Source: Diplolepis rosae
Taxonomy: Eukaryota; Arthropoda; Insecta; Hymenoptera; Diplolepididae
DNA: 64,000 bases
Assembly: GCA_030998225.1 (NCBI GenBank)
Contig: JAPYXD010000466.1
Coordinates: forward strand, 8,287,001 to 8,351,000
Direction: 5' to 3'
Below, one piece after another: positions 51,699-63,530 of this stretch; the stretch's first letter is position 1, and each line of letters starts with the position of its first letter. Both the position numbers and the translations under genes were made by a program. The notes below the pieces were generated by a model that made no database searches, was not told where the DNA came from, and saw only the letters and a program-made list of their open reading frames with translations.

Positions 51699-54600
51699 TC
51701 ACAAGTGTGACGAATGACTCGATGAGCGTCCAGAACCGCTCAGACTGGAGCATGAGGGGGACCATCGTGTCAGGAGTAAGTTCGGAACCCACCGCCTGAC
51801 CGAGGACCCCCTAGCCACACCCCATTTTGCGCAGACGAAGAGTGCGTGCTCTGCGTTATCCACCGGGGAATCGCAGTAGCAACACGTCTCCTCGTCTCTC
51901 TTCTTAAAGCGCCTCAGGTACGCGTTAAAACAGCCATGGCCCGAGAGCGCTTGTGCCAAGTAAAAGCCGACTTCCCCGTGCTTTCTGTTCAGCCAGGTGG
52001 CGAGCTCCGAGATCAGGCGGTAGGTCCATCTCCCTGTCTGCTCACCATGCCATCTCATCTGCCATTTCTCGACGAGTCTGCGCCTTCCATCCTTGCGGAT
52101 GGCCTCCTTCGCGCGAGCGATTTTCTGCAGGTCGGCGCAGGTAAGCTCCTTGCGAAGCTGAAAGGTTTCCTGCCTTTCCTCCGCCAATAAATCTATTGGC
52201 GGGACGCTCGCCAGGACCAGCACAGCGCTCGTCGAGATAGATCTATATGCCGAAACTATTCTCAGCGCGACAAGTCTCTGCGCCGAGAACAGCTTCTTCT
52301 GAATAGCATGGTTTTGCAAGGCATTGGCCCAGACCGGAGCTGCATAAAGCAGCTTCGAATGGACCACGCTCGCCACCAATCTTCTTTTCGCTTCCCTGGG
52401 TCCACCAATGTTTGGCATAAGCCGGGCCAAGTTTGCTCCACATTGGATGGCTTTGGCGGCTGCGATCTTTAGGTGTTCGCCAAAGCTAAGCCTACGATCC
52501 AGCTGCACCCCCAGGTACTTAATGCTTGTTTTCCACTCGACTTCATGCTCTCCGAGAACGATCCTCGGGTATTGGAAGGATCTCCTGTCCGTAACGAGCA
52601 AAGCCCTCGGTTTTCTCAGGGGCCAATTTAAGACCTCTGCCATCCAACCAGCGCTTCGCTCGCCACAGACTTTCATTGATCCTCAGCTCTAGGATTCCGA
52701 CGTCGTCAGCGGCGCACACGACAAGTGCGTCATCCGCGAAGCCGACGATGCTCGTTCCAGCAGGCAGGTCCATGCGCAGGAAATCGTCGTACATGACGTT
52801 CCAAACGAGTGGACCCACCCGCGACCCTTGAGGGGCGCCACATGTCATCTCCTCCTTGAGAGACCATTTGCCGCCCTCATATATCACCCACCTGTCGCTC
52901 AGATAGTCATCTATCATTCGCAACAGGTAGTCTGGAACCTTTTTCCGCACCATCGCCTCGATGCAGATGTTCCATCTCGCGGTATTGAACGCATTGCGTA
53001 TGTCAATGCTAATCAACGCACAGAATCCCTTACGCTTACCAGTTCCTTTTCTTGCATTTGTGGCGATGTTAACCACAGCTTGGATGGCGTCCACAGTGGA
53101 CCTGCCTTTCCTGAATCCGAACTGGTTTTCCGAGAGCCCGTTCTCCCCGACCAAGAGAGCCTGAAGCCGTTGTAGAATCAACTCCTCCAGAAGCTTCCCC
53201 ATCGTATCCAATAAGCATATTGGTCTATACGACGAGGCAACGCCTAGAGGTTTGTTGCCCTTCCTCAGCAGGACCAACCTCTGCTTCTTCCAATCTGCGA
53301 AGAACCTGCCCTCCCGAAGACAGGAGTTAAAGGCTTCTAGGAGGATCTCTGGGTACGCCCCGATCACCTCTTTGAGGATCTCGTTCGGCACCCCGTCGAT
53401 ACCCGGCGCTGTATTTGCCTTAAGCCTTCCACCCGCTCTCTTTAGTTCTTCGAGAGTGAAGAGTTCTTCGCGCCGGACCACGCAGGAACTTCGGTCCTGT
53501 CTTTGGAACGGCTCCACGTGTGGAAACAAGCTACACACAATGTACTGGACTCGATCGGGATTATCCAGGCCCGGGGTCTTTCCTGTAGCCACCAATCTCT
53601 TGGTGACTATTTTGAAGGCGAGATCCCATGGGTCCTTCTCGACCTCACCGATCAAGTCTTTCCAGCATTGAAGTCGGCTTTTCTTTATGCCTCGCTTCAA
53701 AGCTGTTTTTGCCCCTTTCCATGCCTCGTGCAGCGTAGCATCCCCCTTTGAACGGGTGAATTTTCGCCGCGCTGCGAGGCATTCTCGACGTAGGGCTGCC
53801 AACTGGTCGTTCCACCAGTACATCGAACCCTTGGCTTGCCTGCGCTCACGGCGAGGCATCGAGTAGTTGCAAGCCGCGACCACCTTCTGCCTCACCGAGC
53901 GCACAGCAGCTTTAAACGACCCAGCAGGGCAGACCCAACCAAGCTCATCGATGAGCCTGGTTTCTTCGAAGTGTTCGCGAAGTCTTTCCCTGCTGAGTCG
54001 TCTCGTGTTCCAGGAGGGGCTCCTTCCTTCGCCGCCCCTACCCTTATCCACCGCCTGACACCGTTGTTCTAGTGTGAATTCGATGCACCGGTGGTCACTC
54101 AAGGTTATTACCTCGAGGACCGACCAGTCGCTTATCCTTGAAGCGAGGCGAGGTGCGGCAATTGTGAGATCAATTATTGACCCCCCCGCTCCTCGTCTGA
54201 ACGTAAATTCCCCGCCCTGATTCAAGACGATCAGTTCGTTCCTAGCGACCATCTCGCCAACCAAGATTCCCCTCCTATCTAGGCGGGCTTCACCCCACTC
54301 GGGCGACTTACTGTTGAAGTCCCCCCTATGAGGGATCGCCCGATGGCCTCACGGAGGCTTTCCTCAAGGAGGAGGATCTGGGTCTCAAAGACATCGAAGG
54401 GATCGCCGGGGGAGAAGTAGCAGCTGTACACACGCACACCCGCCACCTCCACCCAGACGAACCCCGCGTCGGTCTCCAGGAAGTCCCCGACGCCCAAATT
54501 AGGGTTACAAACAAGGATGCCGGCCCTCCTTGATGCATCCTGATACCAAGCAGAGTTATCGGACCACTTGTACTGCTCACTAATGAGCAGCACATCAGCC

Positions 54601-54700
54601 CCCTCTCCCGGGCAGTCTGCATCAGGAGGTCCTGGGCATCCTTCCTTCCGAGGTTGAGTTGCAGGAACTTCAATTCCTGCCTCTCAACCTCCGAAGCTCT
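51699..54700 (-). pseudogene. R1-like ORF2: endonuclease, reverse transcriptase, zinc finger
   Basis: Read in three frames. An APE-type endonuclease begins near 54690 (LKFLQLNLGRKDAQDLL) and includes LLISEQYKWSD and SPGDPFDVFE, a break at about 54290 in the G-D-F-N region, then LIVLNQGGEFTFRRG and LSDHRCIEF. RT follows with NTAPGIDGVPNEIL, YRPICLLDTMGKLLEEL, NQFGFRKGRSTVDAI, CGAPQGSRVGPLVWN and the FADDALVV catalytic box near 52720. A break near 52600 leads to the last 300 residues, ending in a CCHC-type finger (CCYCDSPVDNAEHALFVC). It nicks target DNA and copies the RNA in place. Breaks at about 54590, 54290 and 52600 make this copy inactive as sequenced. Confidence 0.88.
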
Positions 54701-55998
54701 TCCCGGAAGACCGGGCAGGAGCCGCTCCCCGACACATGGGCGACATCTTTTTCGCCCCTGTCTGCACATGACAGGCACCTTGGTGGTGCCTTACAGGTCC
54801 CGGCCAAGTGTCCCGTGGCGCCGCACCTCCAACAGGCGTTTTTCCTGTCGGGGTTGCTGCAGCCCCGGGACCCGTGGCCGTACCCAAGGCACCTGAAGCA
54901 GCGGGCGACTTCCAGGTGTTCGCGAATGCGGCACTCTACCCACCCGATCCTCAACTTACCTATCTGAAGCAGACGCGCGGCGTCTGCCTCAGCCAGCCGG
55001 ATCACTGCAGTCTTCACCCCACCAAAGCGGGTGAAGAGCCTGCAGGACCCCTCAAAAGCCGGTCTGCCCAATGCCAAGCACAGGGCAGACACAACCTCTT
55101 CTTTTTCAACGGTCTCGTCGAGGTCCCTAATTTCGAGGGACCTCGTCGAGACCAGGGCTGAAATTTGCGCCCTTTCCCCGACCGCCAGGTCGAGCTCCTT
55201 TCGGAAGGCCGAAACGTCTCCCCCCTTTTTGAGGACCAAAAGGACTTCTTCCTTCCTGGTCCTCCGGATAGACAGGACCTCAAGTCCTGCCTTCCGGGGG
55301 TCGACCTTCGCCTTCATTTCCCTCAAGATGTCGGCGTAGGACTGGCCGTCCTTCGCCGACACCTTGATGGCGTCGCCCGACCTCGCGGCCGGGGAGCGCC
55401 TCGGCAACTTTCCCTTTGTTTTGTGTTCCTGCGCGGAGGGCACAGGAACCTCTTTCTTCTTCTTCTCTTTTTTTCTTCTTTTTCTTCTTCTCCACCAGCT
55501 GCCATTCCCCATCCTTTTTTGGGGTCTGGCCTCTGGTGGCCGCGGCATAAGACGGCGATATGCCGCCCTTCCCGTTCTTGGGAAGCCGATCTTCGGGAGG
55601 AGAAGGAGCAACCCTCTTCTCCCCCTTTGTCAGCTTCTTGGGGGTATCTCCCAGAGACGCAGAGCGCAGTCTCCGGAAGATACCCATCTTTTTTGAGGCG
55701 GGGTGGGATTCCAGCTTCTTCTGGATTTCCATCCCGCTTTCTACAAGACATTTATGGGTGTTGAGCATTCCGCTCAACACCTCTGATGCCTCGTTAACAC
55801 TGTCCTTTACGTGGCCAGGGTTATTTCTCAGCATACCCTGCTGGATGACACTGAGAGCCCTGGCCAACTTTTCCATCTTCGTGCTTTGCTCCTTCAGGAG
55901 CTGAAGGACGTCCTTCCATCCTCAGCCCCTGGAGAAGTGTGTGAGGGCGTATCTGACGCCTTCAACTCTTCACCTCCTTTATTTTTTAAAATATTCAT
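54670..55998 (-). pseudogene. R1-like ORF1 (Gag-like, CCHC knuckles)
   Basis: A likely start ATG at 55998 opens a short frame. After a break near 55890 it continues as MEKLARALSVIQQGMLRNN and onward, through a Lys-rich tract where the frame breaks again (about 55450-55490). It then runs to the stop at 54670. The C-terminal half has an RRM-like region (ALVSTRSLEIRDLDE, then VKTAVIRLAEADA) followed by knuckles CFRCLGYGHGSRGC, CWRCGATGHLAGTC and a third Cys-containing segment (CLSCADRG). It binds the element RNA. The purine-rich Lys tract is a probable slippage hotspot. Confidence 0.85.
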
Positions 55999-57157
55999 AT
56001 CAAAATTGTCGTGACTTAAGACGGTTCGCCCATCATGGGAGCCCTACCGCGGTAGGGCTACTATCCCCGCCTATATGGATCCCTAGTTATGTGCGCCGAA
56101 ACCGAGAAGCGGCTTATCGGATGGTCGATCCTATCGGCACATTAGATGAAACTAGTAAAAGGTTACGGGATAGGCCCGCGCCATAATGATGCTAAAGGTT
56201 TAACGTCACCCCTATCGACCGAGCGGTGCCGAGTCCGCCCCGACACCTGACCCGGACTTCAGGCTAGACGGTGTGCGATTTATCCTACGCAGCGTCGGAT
56301 ATAAGGAAATACTGACCAGGTAATCCTTCATTCCTGCGCCCGGACGTCCATGATTTCAACCCCGACATTGGCTCCAGACAGTAGGATCGTGAGCGGTTTT
56401 CCCAGATTAACATGTGGTTTCACGGGATCTTTGCCCTTCGCGGTCGAACACCGGAGGGACTTACGGTTACCCATATTACTTCCACAGAGGTGAGGTACTG
56501 ACATCGCGTCCTACCCTGGTCGAGAGGCTACTACTCCTCCCTTGGCTAGTCTATCGGGAATATCCACCAGGCGCCGGCCGCAGCCTCATTCACTCAGCGT
56601 CCCATTCATTCTGGTGTGTGTGGGTGTCGGTGTCGTGCATGTGATTGTAGTGTGACCGCAAGAGCGCACGCGGGAAGTTCAGCGTCATCGCCGCATACGC
56701 ATTTGGGGCGATACCCCGATTAAGGGACCCCCCGCATTCACTCCATTTACGTTCATTCGGCATCAAGAGACCTGTTCATGTTCCCCTGATGCTTTCGCTC
56801 CACGCCGCGTCCTCACGCGCTTGAAAGTCGCAGAACAACCTTCGTGGCACGTGCGCCCGGCAGGCCCATAACTAGGGAAATGCCCGTCTATAGGGCTCAC
56901 TTGGCAGCAATCCTGTCGTCAACATCCATACTGCTGGCAGAGTCCTTGAGTCTACTAAAGTTGGTGGGCTGCAGGACGCGTCTGCTCCGTGCTTGGACTC
57001 ATGCGTTCACCTCGGCGAGACCCTGCCCGCCCACAGAACGCTCTCTCGGTTGTTAGGTGTGTTGTGTTTAGTGTCGCTGTAATGTGTTGTGTCATGTTGC
57101 TGTCTGTGTGCCCCCTCCTCCTTTCTCATCCGGGCTTGGGACCGGCAATGGCGGAGT
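55999..57157 (-). promoter_or_regulatory. 5' UTR and internal promoter region of the R1-like element
   Basis: About 1.16 kb of GC-rich non-coding sequence upstream of ORF1. Non-LTR elements carry their promoter inside this region. Open frames here (for example 56414-56644, 56844-57056) are compositional. No rDNA sequence was recognised in it. Confidence 0.6.
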
Positions 57158-57173
57158 TTATAAAAAAACGTTT

Positions 57174-57457
57174 AACTTTTTAATTAAAGTGTGGATAGTA
57201 TTATGAAAAGACGTAGTATGTGGTTGCGGCAATCACCGTTAACCGTCGTGAATCAAAATCAACGTGGGTTTGTCGTTTGTTAATGTTTGAACGATAATCG
57301 ATTTCCGAATCGACCGTGAGGACCCGGAGCATTACGAATACTGTACACAACCTCTAAATCTTGGAGTAAAGTGAAAAAGACTGTGCATTTGTGATATTTT
57401 TTCTTTTAAATTAAGAGTGTTTCATTAAGTGGTAATATAACCTACATCAGGTGAAAA
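57174..57457. promoter_or_regulatory. Divergent promoter region of the tnp2-type element (right part)
   Basis: With the R1-like insertion and one duplication ignored, only about 320 bp separate the ATGs of the BEN-like gene (51217) and the transposase (57458). This implies a shared bidirectional promoter, now split by 5.9 kb. Confidence 0.5.
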
Positions 57458-60400
57458 ATGTCTAAAAAAGGTCTGAGAGAACTTTGCAGTCGTCGAAGAA
57501 CTGATCGGATTAGATTACTCAGAGATAATTACAATAATGGTAATGAGGAAGACGAAACTGAAGTACCCAATAACCCAAGACTTTTTATCGCTAGTCGAAA
57601 TGTAAGTATTTTATTATTTTGATTACTACTAAAAATGCAAGAACACCATTCTTACAACCAACCGCCCAGTTAGAAATTTACGGGTTAACATATTTAAAAG
57701 AACTAAAAGAAATACTCATTTCCCAATAGGATATTTTACAAGGCCTATAACGTAGTGTCTTTCACAATTTACACTTTAAAATAAACTTAGCAGAAAGAAT
57801 AGTAACAGTGTAATTTATTATATTTTTACCATATATGAGAATTTTTAAATGTAAATAATTAATTTTAAATAGTTTTCAATATTTATTAAATAATTTTAAT
57901 GATTAAATATCGAAGTTTATCAAAAATTTATTTTTGAACGCGTTCATATTTAATGGTTTTACTGATATTTGAATAATTTTTATTTGTTATGGTTTCCTTA
58001 TGAAAAAACTAATTTTAAATTTTTCGTATAGAAACAACAGCTTTTCATGAAATTGAAGCACTTATTTCTCAAGCTCTTTATAAATTTATTGACAGACTTT
58101 TTCAATTTACTCAACTATTACAACTATTTTTATTGATTGTATTCGGCGTACATTACAGAAACAACTCTGGGTCGGATGATGCGAGTGACGCAAGCTTGGG
58201 ACCACAATATGAGAATGAAGATTTACCTAGTGAATCCAGCGAGGACTATACTACTGATAACAGTTCATCTGAATCTGAAAACGAAGAATATGCAGAAATA
58301 TTTTCTGACAACGAAGATGATTTTAACGATCAACCCTTATATCGAGGATCTCCGCTAACGGTCATGGAGAGTATGTTGTTAATTTTAACAATTTTACTCC
58401 ATCACAACGTAACGATGACATGTCTCTCTGACATTATTGCAGTAATTAATTTCCACTGTTTAAATCAAGGCTTAAAAAGGAATAGTTTGTATAAATTCCG
58501 AAAATATTTTGGTCTTGGAGAAAGTAACAATTTGAAAAAGCATTATTATTGTACATGCGCTTGTATCAACTGACGAAATTTGTCCATCTTGTCCAAAGAA
58601 AAAAAATGGTTATTTTGTTCAATTACCATTTTTGGAACAGTTAAAGGAAATGTACAAAAGAAGGGATTTCTATAATAATTTGCAACATCGATTTCACAGG
58701 CCTATGCATCAACCACATACCATATCAGATATTTACGATGGTACTTTATATCAAGCGTGGATGGATAATGGTTTTTTATCTGATTCAAGCAACATTTCTC
58801 TTTCTTGGTACACAGATGGTGTTCCAGTATTTAAATCGTCTAAGATTAGTGTTTGGCCCATTTATTTATCCATTAATGAGTTGCCTTTCGAAATTAGGAA
58901 AAAAAGAGAAAATACTATGCTTGCTGGCTTGTGGCATGGCGATACTAAGCTTGATATGAATAGATTTTTTCACAGCCTTCGTTCAGATTTACAGAAACTC
59001 TCGAATGGTATTAGAATTTTTGTACCAAGTCTTGATGAGACTTTAAATGTAAGGGGAGTTCTTCTTACAGGAACTTGTGATACGCCTGCTAGATGTGAAT
59101 GCTTAAATTTTACAAACTTCAATGGTAAATACGGTTGCTCATTTTGTTTAATTGAAGGTGTAAATGTTCCTTTGGAGCCGAAGGGTCATGTTTTTGCATT
59201 TCCTTACCAAAATGAACTAAGCATAAGAACTTCTGAAAACACACAGAGATTTGCTCCTACAGCTTCTGCGGATAATCCCGTAATGGGTGTAAAAGGACCA
59301 ACAGTTTTTTCGCAACTTATGCCAGATTTAATTCTGGGTATGGGGCTTGATCGCATGCATGGCGTTGAAGGTGGTGTCGTGAAAAAAGTATTAAATTTAC
59401 TATTTAATGTTGAATACCGTGCACAACCCTTCTCTTTATATGCGTTTATTGATGTTATTAATAGTAGACTGACATCAATTAAACCTCCAAAATTTGTTCA
59501 TCGCATGCCACGCTCTATTACAGAATTAATTCATTGGAAGGCGTCAGAATTAAAAATGTGGTTCTTTTATTATTCGATTCCAGTTTTGCAAGGAATTCTT
59601 AGAGAAGATTATTTTAGACATTATCTTCTCTATTAGTGATAGGAATCGCATTGCTTAGTTCTGACGTAATTACACCACAAATGCTCCAAATAAGTCGCGA
59701 TTTTTTAAATACTTATGTTAAACAATTTCAAACTTTATATGGATTACGTTTCTGTTCAATAAATATTCACCAAATTTTGCATTATCCTGACATCGTAGAA
59801 AAACTTGGACCATTATGGGTGTATACTTGTTACGAGTACGAGGATTTAAATGGTCAACTACTGAGACTTGTTCATGGGACTAATCATATCGATACTCAAA
59901 TAGTAAATTCTCAAAATCAATTTATCGCAATGATAAAGCTTATGGAAACGCTTCCTAACGGCGAATTAAAAAGTTTTTGTCAAAAGAAAAAGCATCAAGT
60001 CAAAATCAATGAGCAAATTTTGGAGCATTGTTATAGTGTTGGAGTTTATAAGCTTACTATACAAATGTCTGAATTAATTCAAAGGGCAATGCAAAATATT
60101 CAAATTCTAAGAAATTTCAGAGTATGGACGTTTTCAAGATTGTTAAAAAATGGTACATTATATTTAGCAAATACGTATAAAGATAACTTGCAAACATGTT
60201 CATCTGTAGCGGAATACGTTCATAATCATGAATTTAAGTTAGGTGCCATACACTGTTTTGTTAAAGTTCACAATTGTGATTGTGAGATTCAGAACTGCGA
60301 ATGTGAAAAATTATATTTTGCAATTTTACAAAACGAAATGATTTGTCGTAATGTTTTTGAAACTCAAGGCAACTTTTTTTACCATAATAGTTTATCATTT

Positions 60401-60532
60401 CTACAACAATGTGAAATAGTCGAAAATGTAATCGCAATTTCAATTACAACTCTGATATCAGTTTGTATTTACATGAATGTAGACAATTCAGTGTACATTG
60501 GATTACCAATAAATCGAAAAGAGCTTGAATAA
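57458..60532 (+). pseudogene. tnp2-like (Transposase_21/DUF4218-type) transposase gene
   Basis: Exon 1 (57458-57601) encodes MSKKGLRELCSRRRTDRI and onward, and ends at a perfect GTAAGT donor. The acceptor is unresolved (candidates near 58031 and 58158). Coding resumes with a long acidic stretch (SSESENEEYAEIF) to 58573, shifts frame, and continues 58632-59636. There lie the catalytic motifs YTDGVPVFKSSKISVWP, a GTCDTPARCECLNF segment, a CSFC knuckle and DRMHGVEGGVV. After another shift near 59620 the C-terminal domain follows (LYGLRFCSINIHQILHYP, then YEYEDLNGQLLRLVHGTNH), matching the domain that follows tnp2 in CACTA transposases. It would cut and paste DNA with CCCGAG termini. Two shifts make this copy doubtful as an active gene. 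Confidence 0.75.
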
Positions 60533-60769
60533 AACTATTCTAACATTAATATTTCCACCATATAGTTTAATTAATATTCTCTCGCATTAAAATATTATTT
60601 TTATTATATAAAATTAGTAAACTAGTGTTAACTATTTTTGAATACATGTGTTTAATAGTAGATAATTATTATTTTAGACACTATTACATATCAAAAATAG
60701 TTAATACTTCATATTTAAATTATGTTGAATAATTATTATAACTCTAGAGATTTTAGAGAATCAATAGAG

Positions 60770-60959
60770 ACTTAAAATATTATAGAGATTAATAGAGGTT
60801 TAAAGGAGAACTTTAAAATCAACCGAAAATTGTAAAACGTCTAAAGAGAATCAAAAGAGAACTAACAAGCATCTAAGAGAATTAAAGGAGGGCTTCTAAG
60901 ACTGAAGAGAACTAACAGAGAATTTATTTAACATTATTGAGAATCAACAGAGAATCTAT
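60770..60959 (+). repeat. Right subterminal repeats of the tnp2-type element
   Basis: About ten GAGAATC, AGAGAAC and GAGACTT words (AGAGAATCAATAGAGACTT, AGAGAATCAAAAGAGAAC and similar), in the opposite orientation to the left-end array. Confidence 0.7.
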
Positions 60960-61027
60960 TTTTCGACTCGGGATTTTAAATTCACATTTTGTGAATTGTC
61001 GTAAATTTTTTTCAAATTTGACCTGTA

Positions 61028-61276
61028 ATGAAATTAATCAGTTTCGAGAAAAATTCGCAGCCTCAACATCCGAACATAGGTCTTTTTAATTTTTTGAAAT
61101 TAATAGAAACCTCTTTTACGAAGTTCTGCAAAAGAAGCGACGTTTTTCATTTAGTCTTAAACGACATGAGCCAGTATGAGTTTACATTTTCATGCAATAA
61201 ACATGTTGTAGATGTTTTGGCACATGTTGTCAATTTTCACTTGCAATGCCGAATGCATAAGTTTGTAAAACAATGA
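61028..61276 (+). pseudogene. THAP9/P-element-like transposase C-terminal fragment
   Basis: 82 codons open. The end reads MSQYEFTFSCNKHVVDVLAH, then VVNFHLQCRMHKFVKQ and a stop. The F-x-C-x2-H...I/V...R-M/L-H...K pattern resembles the extreme C-terminus of THAP9/P-type transposases. It lies just outside the right terminus of the tnp2-type element. The rest of that gene is not found here. Low-to-moderate confidence, from motif memory only. Confidence 0.35.
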
Positions 61277-62179
61277 TGACAGATCTTAAGAAAGCAAATC
61301 AGGAGAAAAAGAAAATGGCAAATCTGGTCGTCATATAACGTTTGAAACTATATAGACATGTATTTCTCTCTTGATGCATGAATATATTATTTCTTTAACA
61401 TTAAAATCCAATTTTTAAGAAATATTGGCAAACATTTATTTAATTTAATAATGTATATGTGATATTCTCGATATCTGTAATATTCTTGTGATAAAAACTT
61501 GAATTGATAAATATAGTGCATAAAAATTACAAATAATGAAAATAAAGAATTTATTTGTAATTGCAGTACTCAATTACATTTGAGTACATTTAAAATGTAC
61601 AATTATTTTTATTTCAGCTCCATTGATACCCTTTTAAAAATATTTAAAACAAAAAAGCTATTCAAAAATAATATACATATTTAATCAAATTTACTGAAAG
61701 TAGAAATATAAAATACATAATAATTTAATTAATAATCTATTTCATTTAAAATAATTAATCATTATAATTAATAATTGAGTAAATTATACACAAAATAAAA
61801 TTTCTATTCATAGTCGTATTATACTTTTAGAAACAATAACGTTTGAAACTTTGAAAAAAATGCCTCAGTCCAAATTATTCTATTATATTTATATTGACTT
61901 CATTATTCCACCTTTTCAAGTGTTTTATTTTTCTTTAATAAGAGAATTGTTTATAGTTTATGACATAACAAATATAAATCGATTTAATACAATAAGATTT
62001 TTGCAAATTTTTATTGCAATTTTGTATAATTTCCCATGCTCATGTTACTTTCTTTCTTCAGGCTACAATAGGAGTACCACTCGTGTGCTAAAAACTGCGT
62101 AACTTGCAAATTTCAGAAGTCATATACATACAATTACCCACATATAATACAAAACTATCCTAGCGAACCGGCTGAACGC
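61277..62179. other. AT-rich, no gene
   Basis: The open frame at 61851-62102 is hydrophobic by composition and has no recognisable domain. Confidence 0.4.
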
Positions 62180-62335
62180 TAGGTATATGCTGCAGCGTAA
62201 ACATAGCGTAAAGTAGCAATATAATTCATGAAAGCAACAGAATAAATATTTAATTTGTTTGTATCCTTATTCTACGTTAAAATTAACGTTAAAAGATGAT
62301 AGAGGTATGCAATAAATTTATTTATTAACGCTAAA
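62180..62335 (+). repeat. Half copy of the 31.4-kb foldback
   Basis: Shares CGTAAAGTAGCA, ATCCTTATTCTACGTTAAAA and ATTTATTAACGCTAAAA with the left arm at 31383-31570. Only one arm is present. Confidence 0.7.
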
Positions 62336-62935
62336 ATTTGTTTAAATTTAAATTTCTGCCCTTGAACTCTGCTGAAGGCGATTTCAAGCGCAACGCCCAA
62401 GCATTTGCTGCGCGAAATTTGAAAATATAATTAAAGATTGAAAAATGCAAATTTGTCCAATAAATGTATTGAATCATAAAATTAATGACATTGTATATGG
62501 TAAAGTATCAAAACTGCACGAATATAGTAATAAGTTTGACGGAAAATCATTAATAAAAGTATTTTACTTTATCGACTGCGGTAACATATCATAACAAAAT
62601 TTTACTAGCCGAATGAATAAAGTAAATATTAAAAATAATAGGGAATACTATGATAAAAGCTAAGAAGATTATCATTTATGAACCCTAAATTCAATTTATC
62701 CAACAACATATTAGCGTTTGTTAAAAGTTAAAGTTCAATACAACTTGCACTTTCTATTATAATAGAAAAAATTTTTAATTTATTAATACTTTATTAAAAG
62801 TGATCAAATTTTATAACAAATGTAATATAAATATGAAACTAGATTAGAACTTATAACGATATTATTAGACAACATTAGCTAATGTTTGTATAAAATTGTC
62901 TATATAATAAGAAAATTACAGTTTTAGTACAGTTT

Positions 62936-63530
62936 AAGGCTCTGTCGGCCTTAAGGAACACATTCTCATTTTGACACTCGCGCTTCGCGCTCGATTTTCT
63001 GTATACATTTCAGTAACTTTTTAATTAACATATTACATATTCAGGCTAAAAAATGAAATTTTTTCAATAGTGTTTCTTATAATCAAAACATAAAATATAC
63101 ATTCTGTCGAGAAGTGTCTTGACGAGAATTTGTAGACCTCATTTAGGCAAATAATTTTCCATCTAAACGTTTTTTTTGTATCTCACATATTTTGTCTAAA
63201 AATGGAATTTTTGGAATTGAAATGAAAAATATATGTTTTATCAGAAACTGTGTGAGACAAAAATTGTAGATCTTTTTAAAACGAACAACTTTGCATTCTG
63301 ACGTTTCTTTCGTATTTCACATATTATTTTTTAAAAAATTGAAGTTTGGATTTTCAATAGTATTTTTTTAAATTAAATAGAAAAAGAAAAATCTTATGAA
63401 AAAATGTTGCAATTCAAATTTTTAGATCTTAATGTAGAAAATAATTTTATATGATAACTTTTTTTCATATCTAGTATAATTTAACTGGAAAATGGAATTT
63501 TTATATTGACCTTTTTCAAGTTTTAAGGTG
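62936..63530 (+). repeat. Dispersed repeat family A, second copy
   Basis: Matches 2148-2870 in the same orientation: AAGGCTCTGTCGGCCTTAAG, ACTCGCGCTTCGCGCTCG and the repeated GTATCTCACATATTTT units at about 63178, 63316 and 63465. The GC-rich head and the hairpin tail are missing. Confidence 0.7.

Larger units (their letters stand above)
51267..57157 (-). mobile_element. Full-length R1-like non-LTR retrotransposon
   Basis: About 5.9 kb on the minus strand, bounded by a 16-bp duplication (51251-51266 and 57158-57173). A 31-nt poly-T on the plus strand (51264-51294) is the poly-A tail. It is GC-rich against its AT-rich host DNA, with a 1.15-kb 5' UTR, ORF1 with CCHC knuckles and ORF2 with endonuclease, RT and a terminal zinc finger. 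ORF order and motifs place it in or near the R1 clade, but its target is a transposon promoter, not 28S rDNA. Both ORFs have frameshifts. Confidence 0.92.
47210..60972 (+). mobile_element. 13.8-kb tnp2-type DNA transposon with two genes
   Basis: Terminal inverted repeats CCCGAGTCGAAAT (47210-47222) and ATTTCGACTCGGG-like (60960-60972). The flanks ATTTTACAT and ATTTTAAAT match at 8 of 9 bases and may be a degraded duplication. Inside the termini lie about 200 bp of subterminal repeats built from GAGAATC and AGAGAAC words, in opposite orientation at the two ends. It carries a transposase gene (+) and a BEN-like gene (-) diverging from a region opened by an R1-like insertion. Without that 5.9-kb insertion it would be about 7.9 kb. 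The layout resembles animal EnSpm/CACTA elements, but the termini do not begin with CACTA. Confidence 0.8.

Noticed and set aside
56000..57150. Possible ribosomal RNA gene segment, because the GC-rich block borders an R1-like element
   Set aside because: I see no recognisable conserved rRNA core sequence. Its limits coincide with the target duplication of the retrotransposon, so it is the element's 5' UTR.
56414..57183. Plus-strand frames in the GC-rich block
   Set aside because: They lie antisense in the 5' UTR of the R1-like element and have no domain.
61851..62102. 83-codon hydrophobic frame
   Set aside because: Phe/Ile/Tyr-rich from AT composition; no signal peptide pattern followed by a domain and no neighbours.
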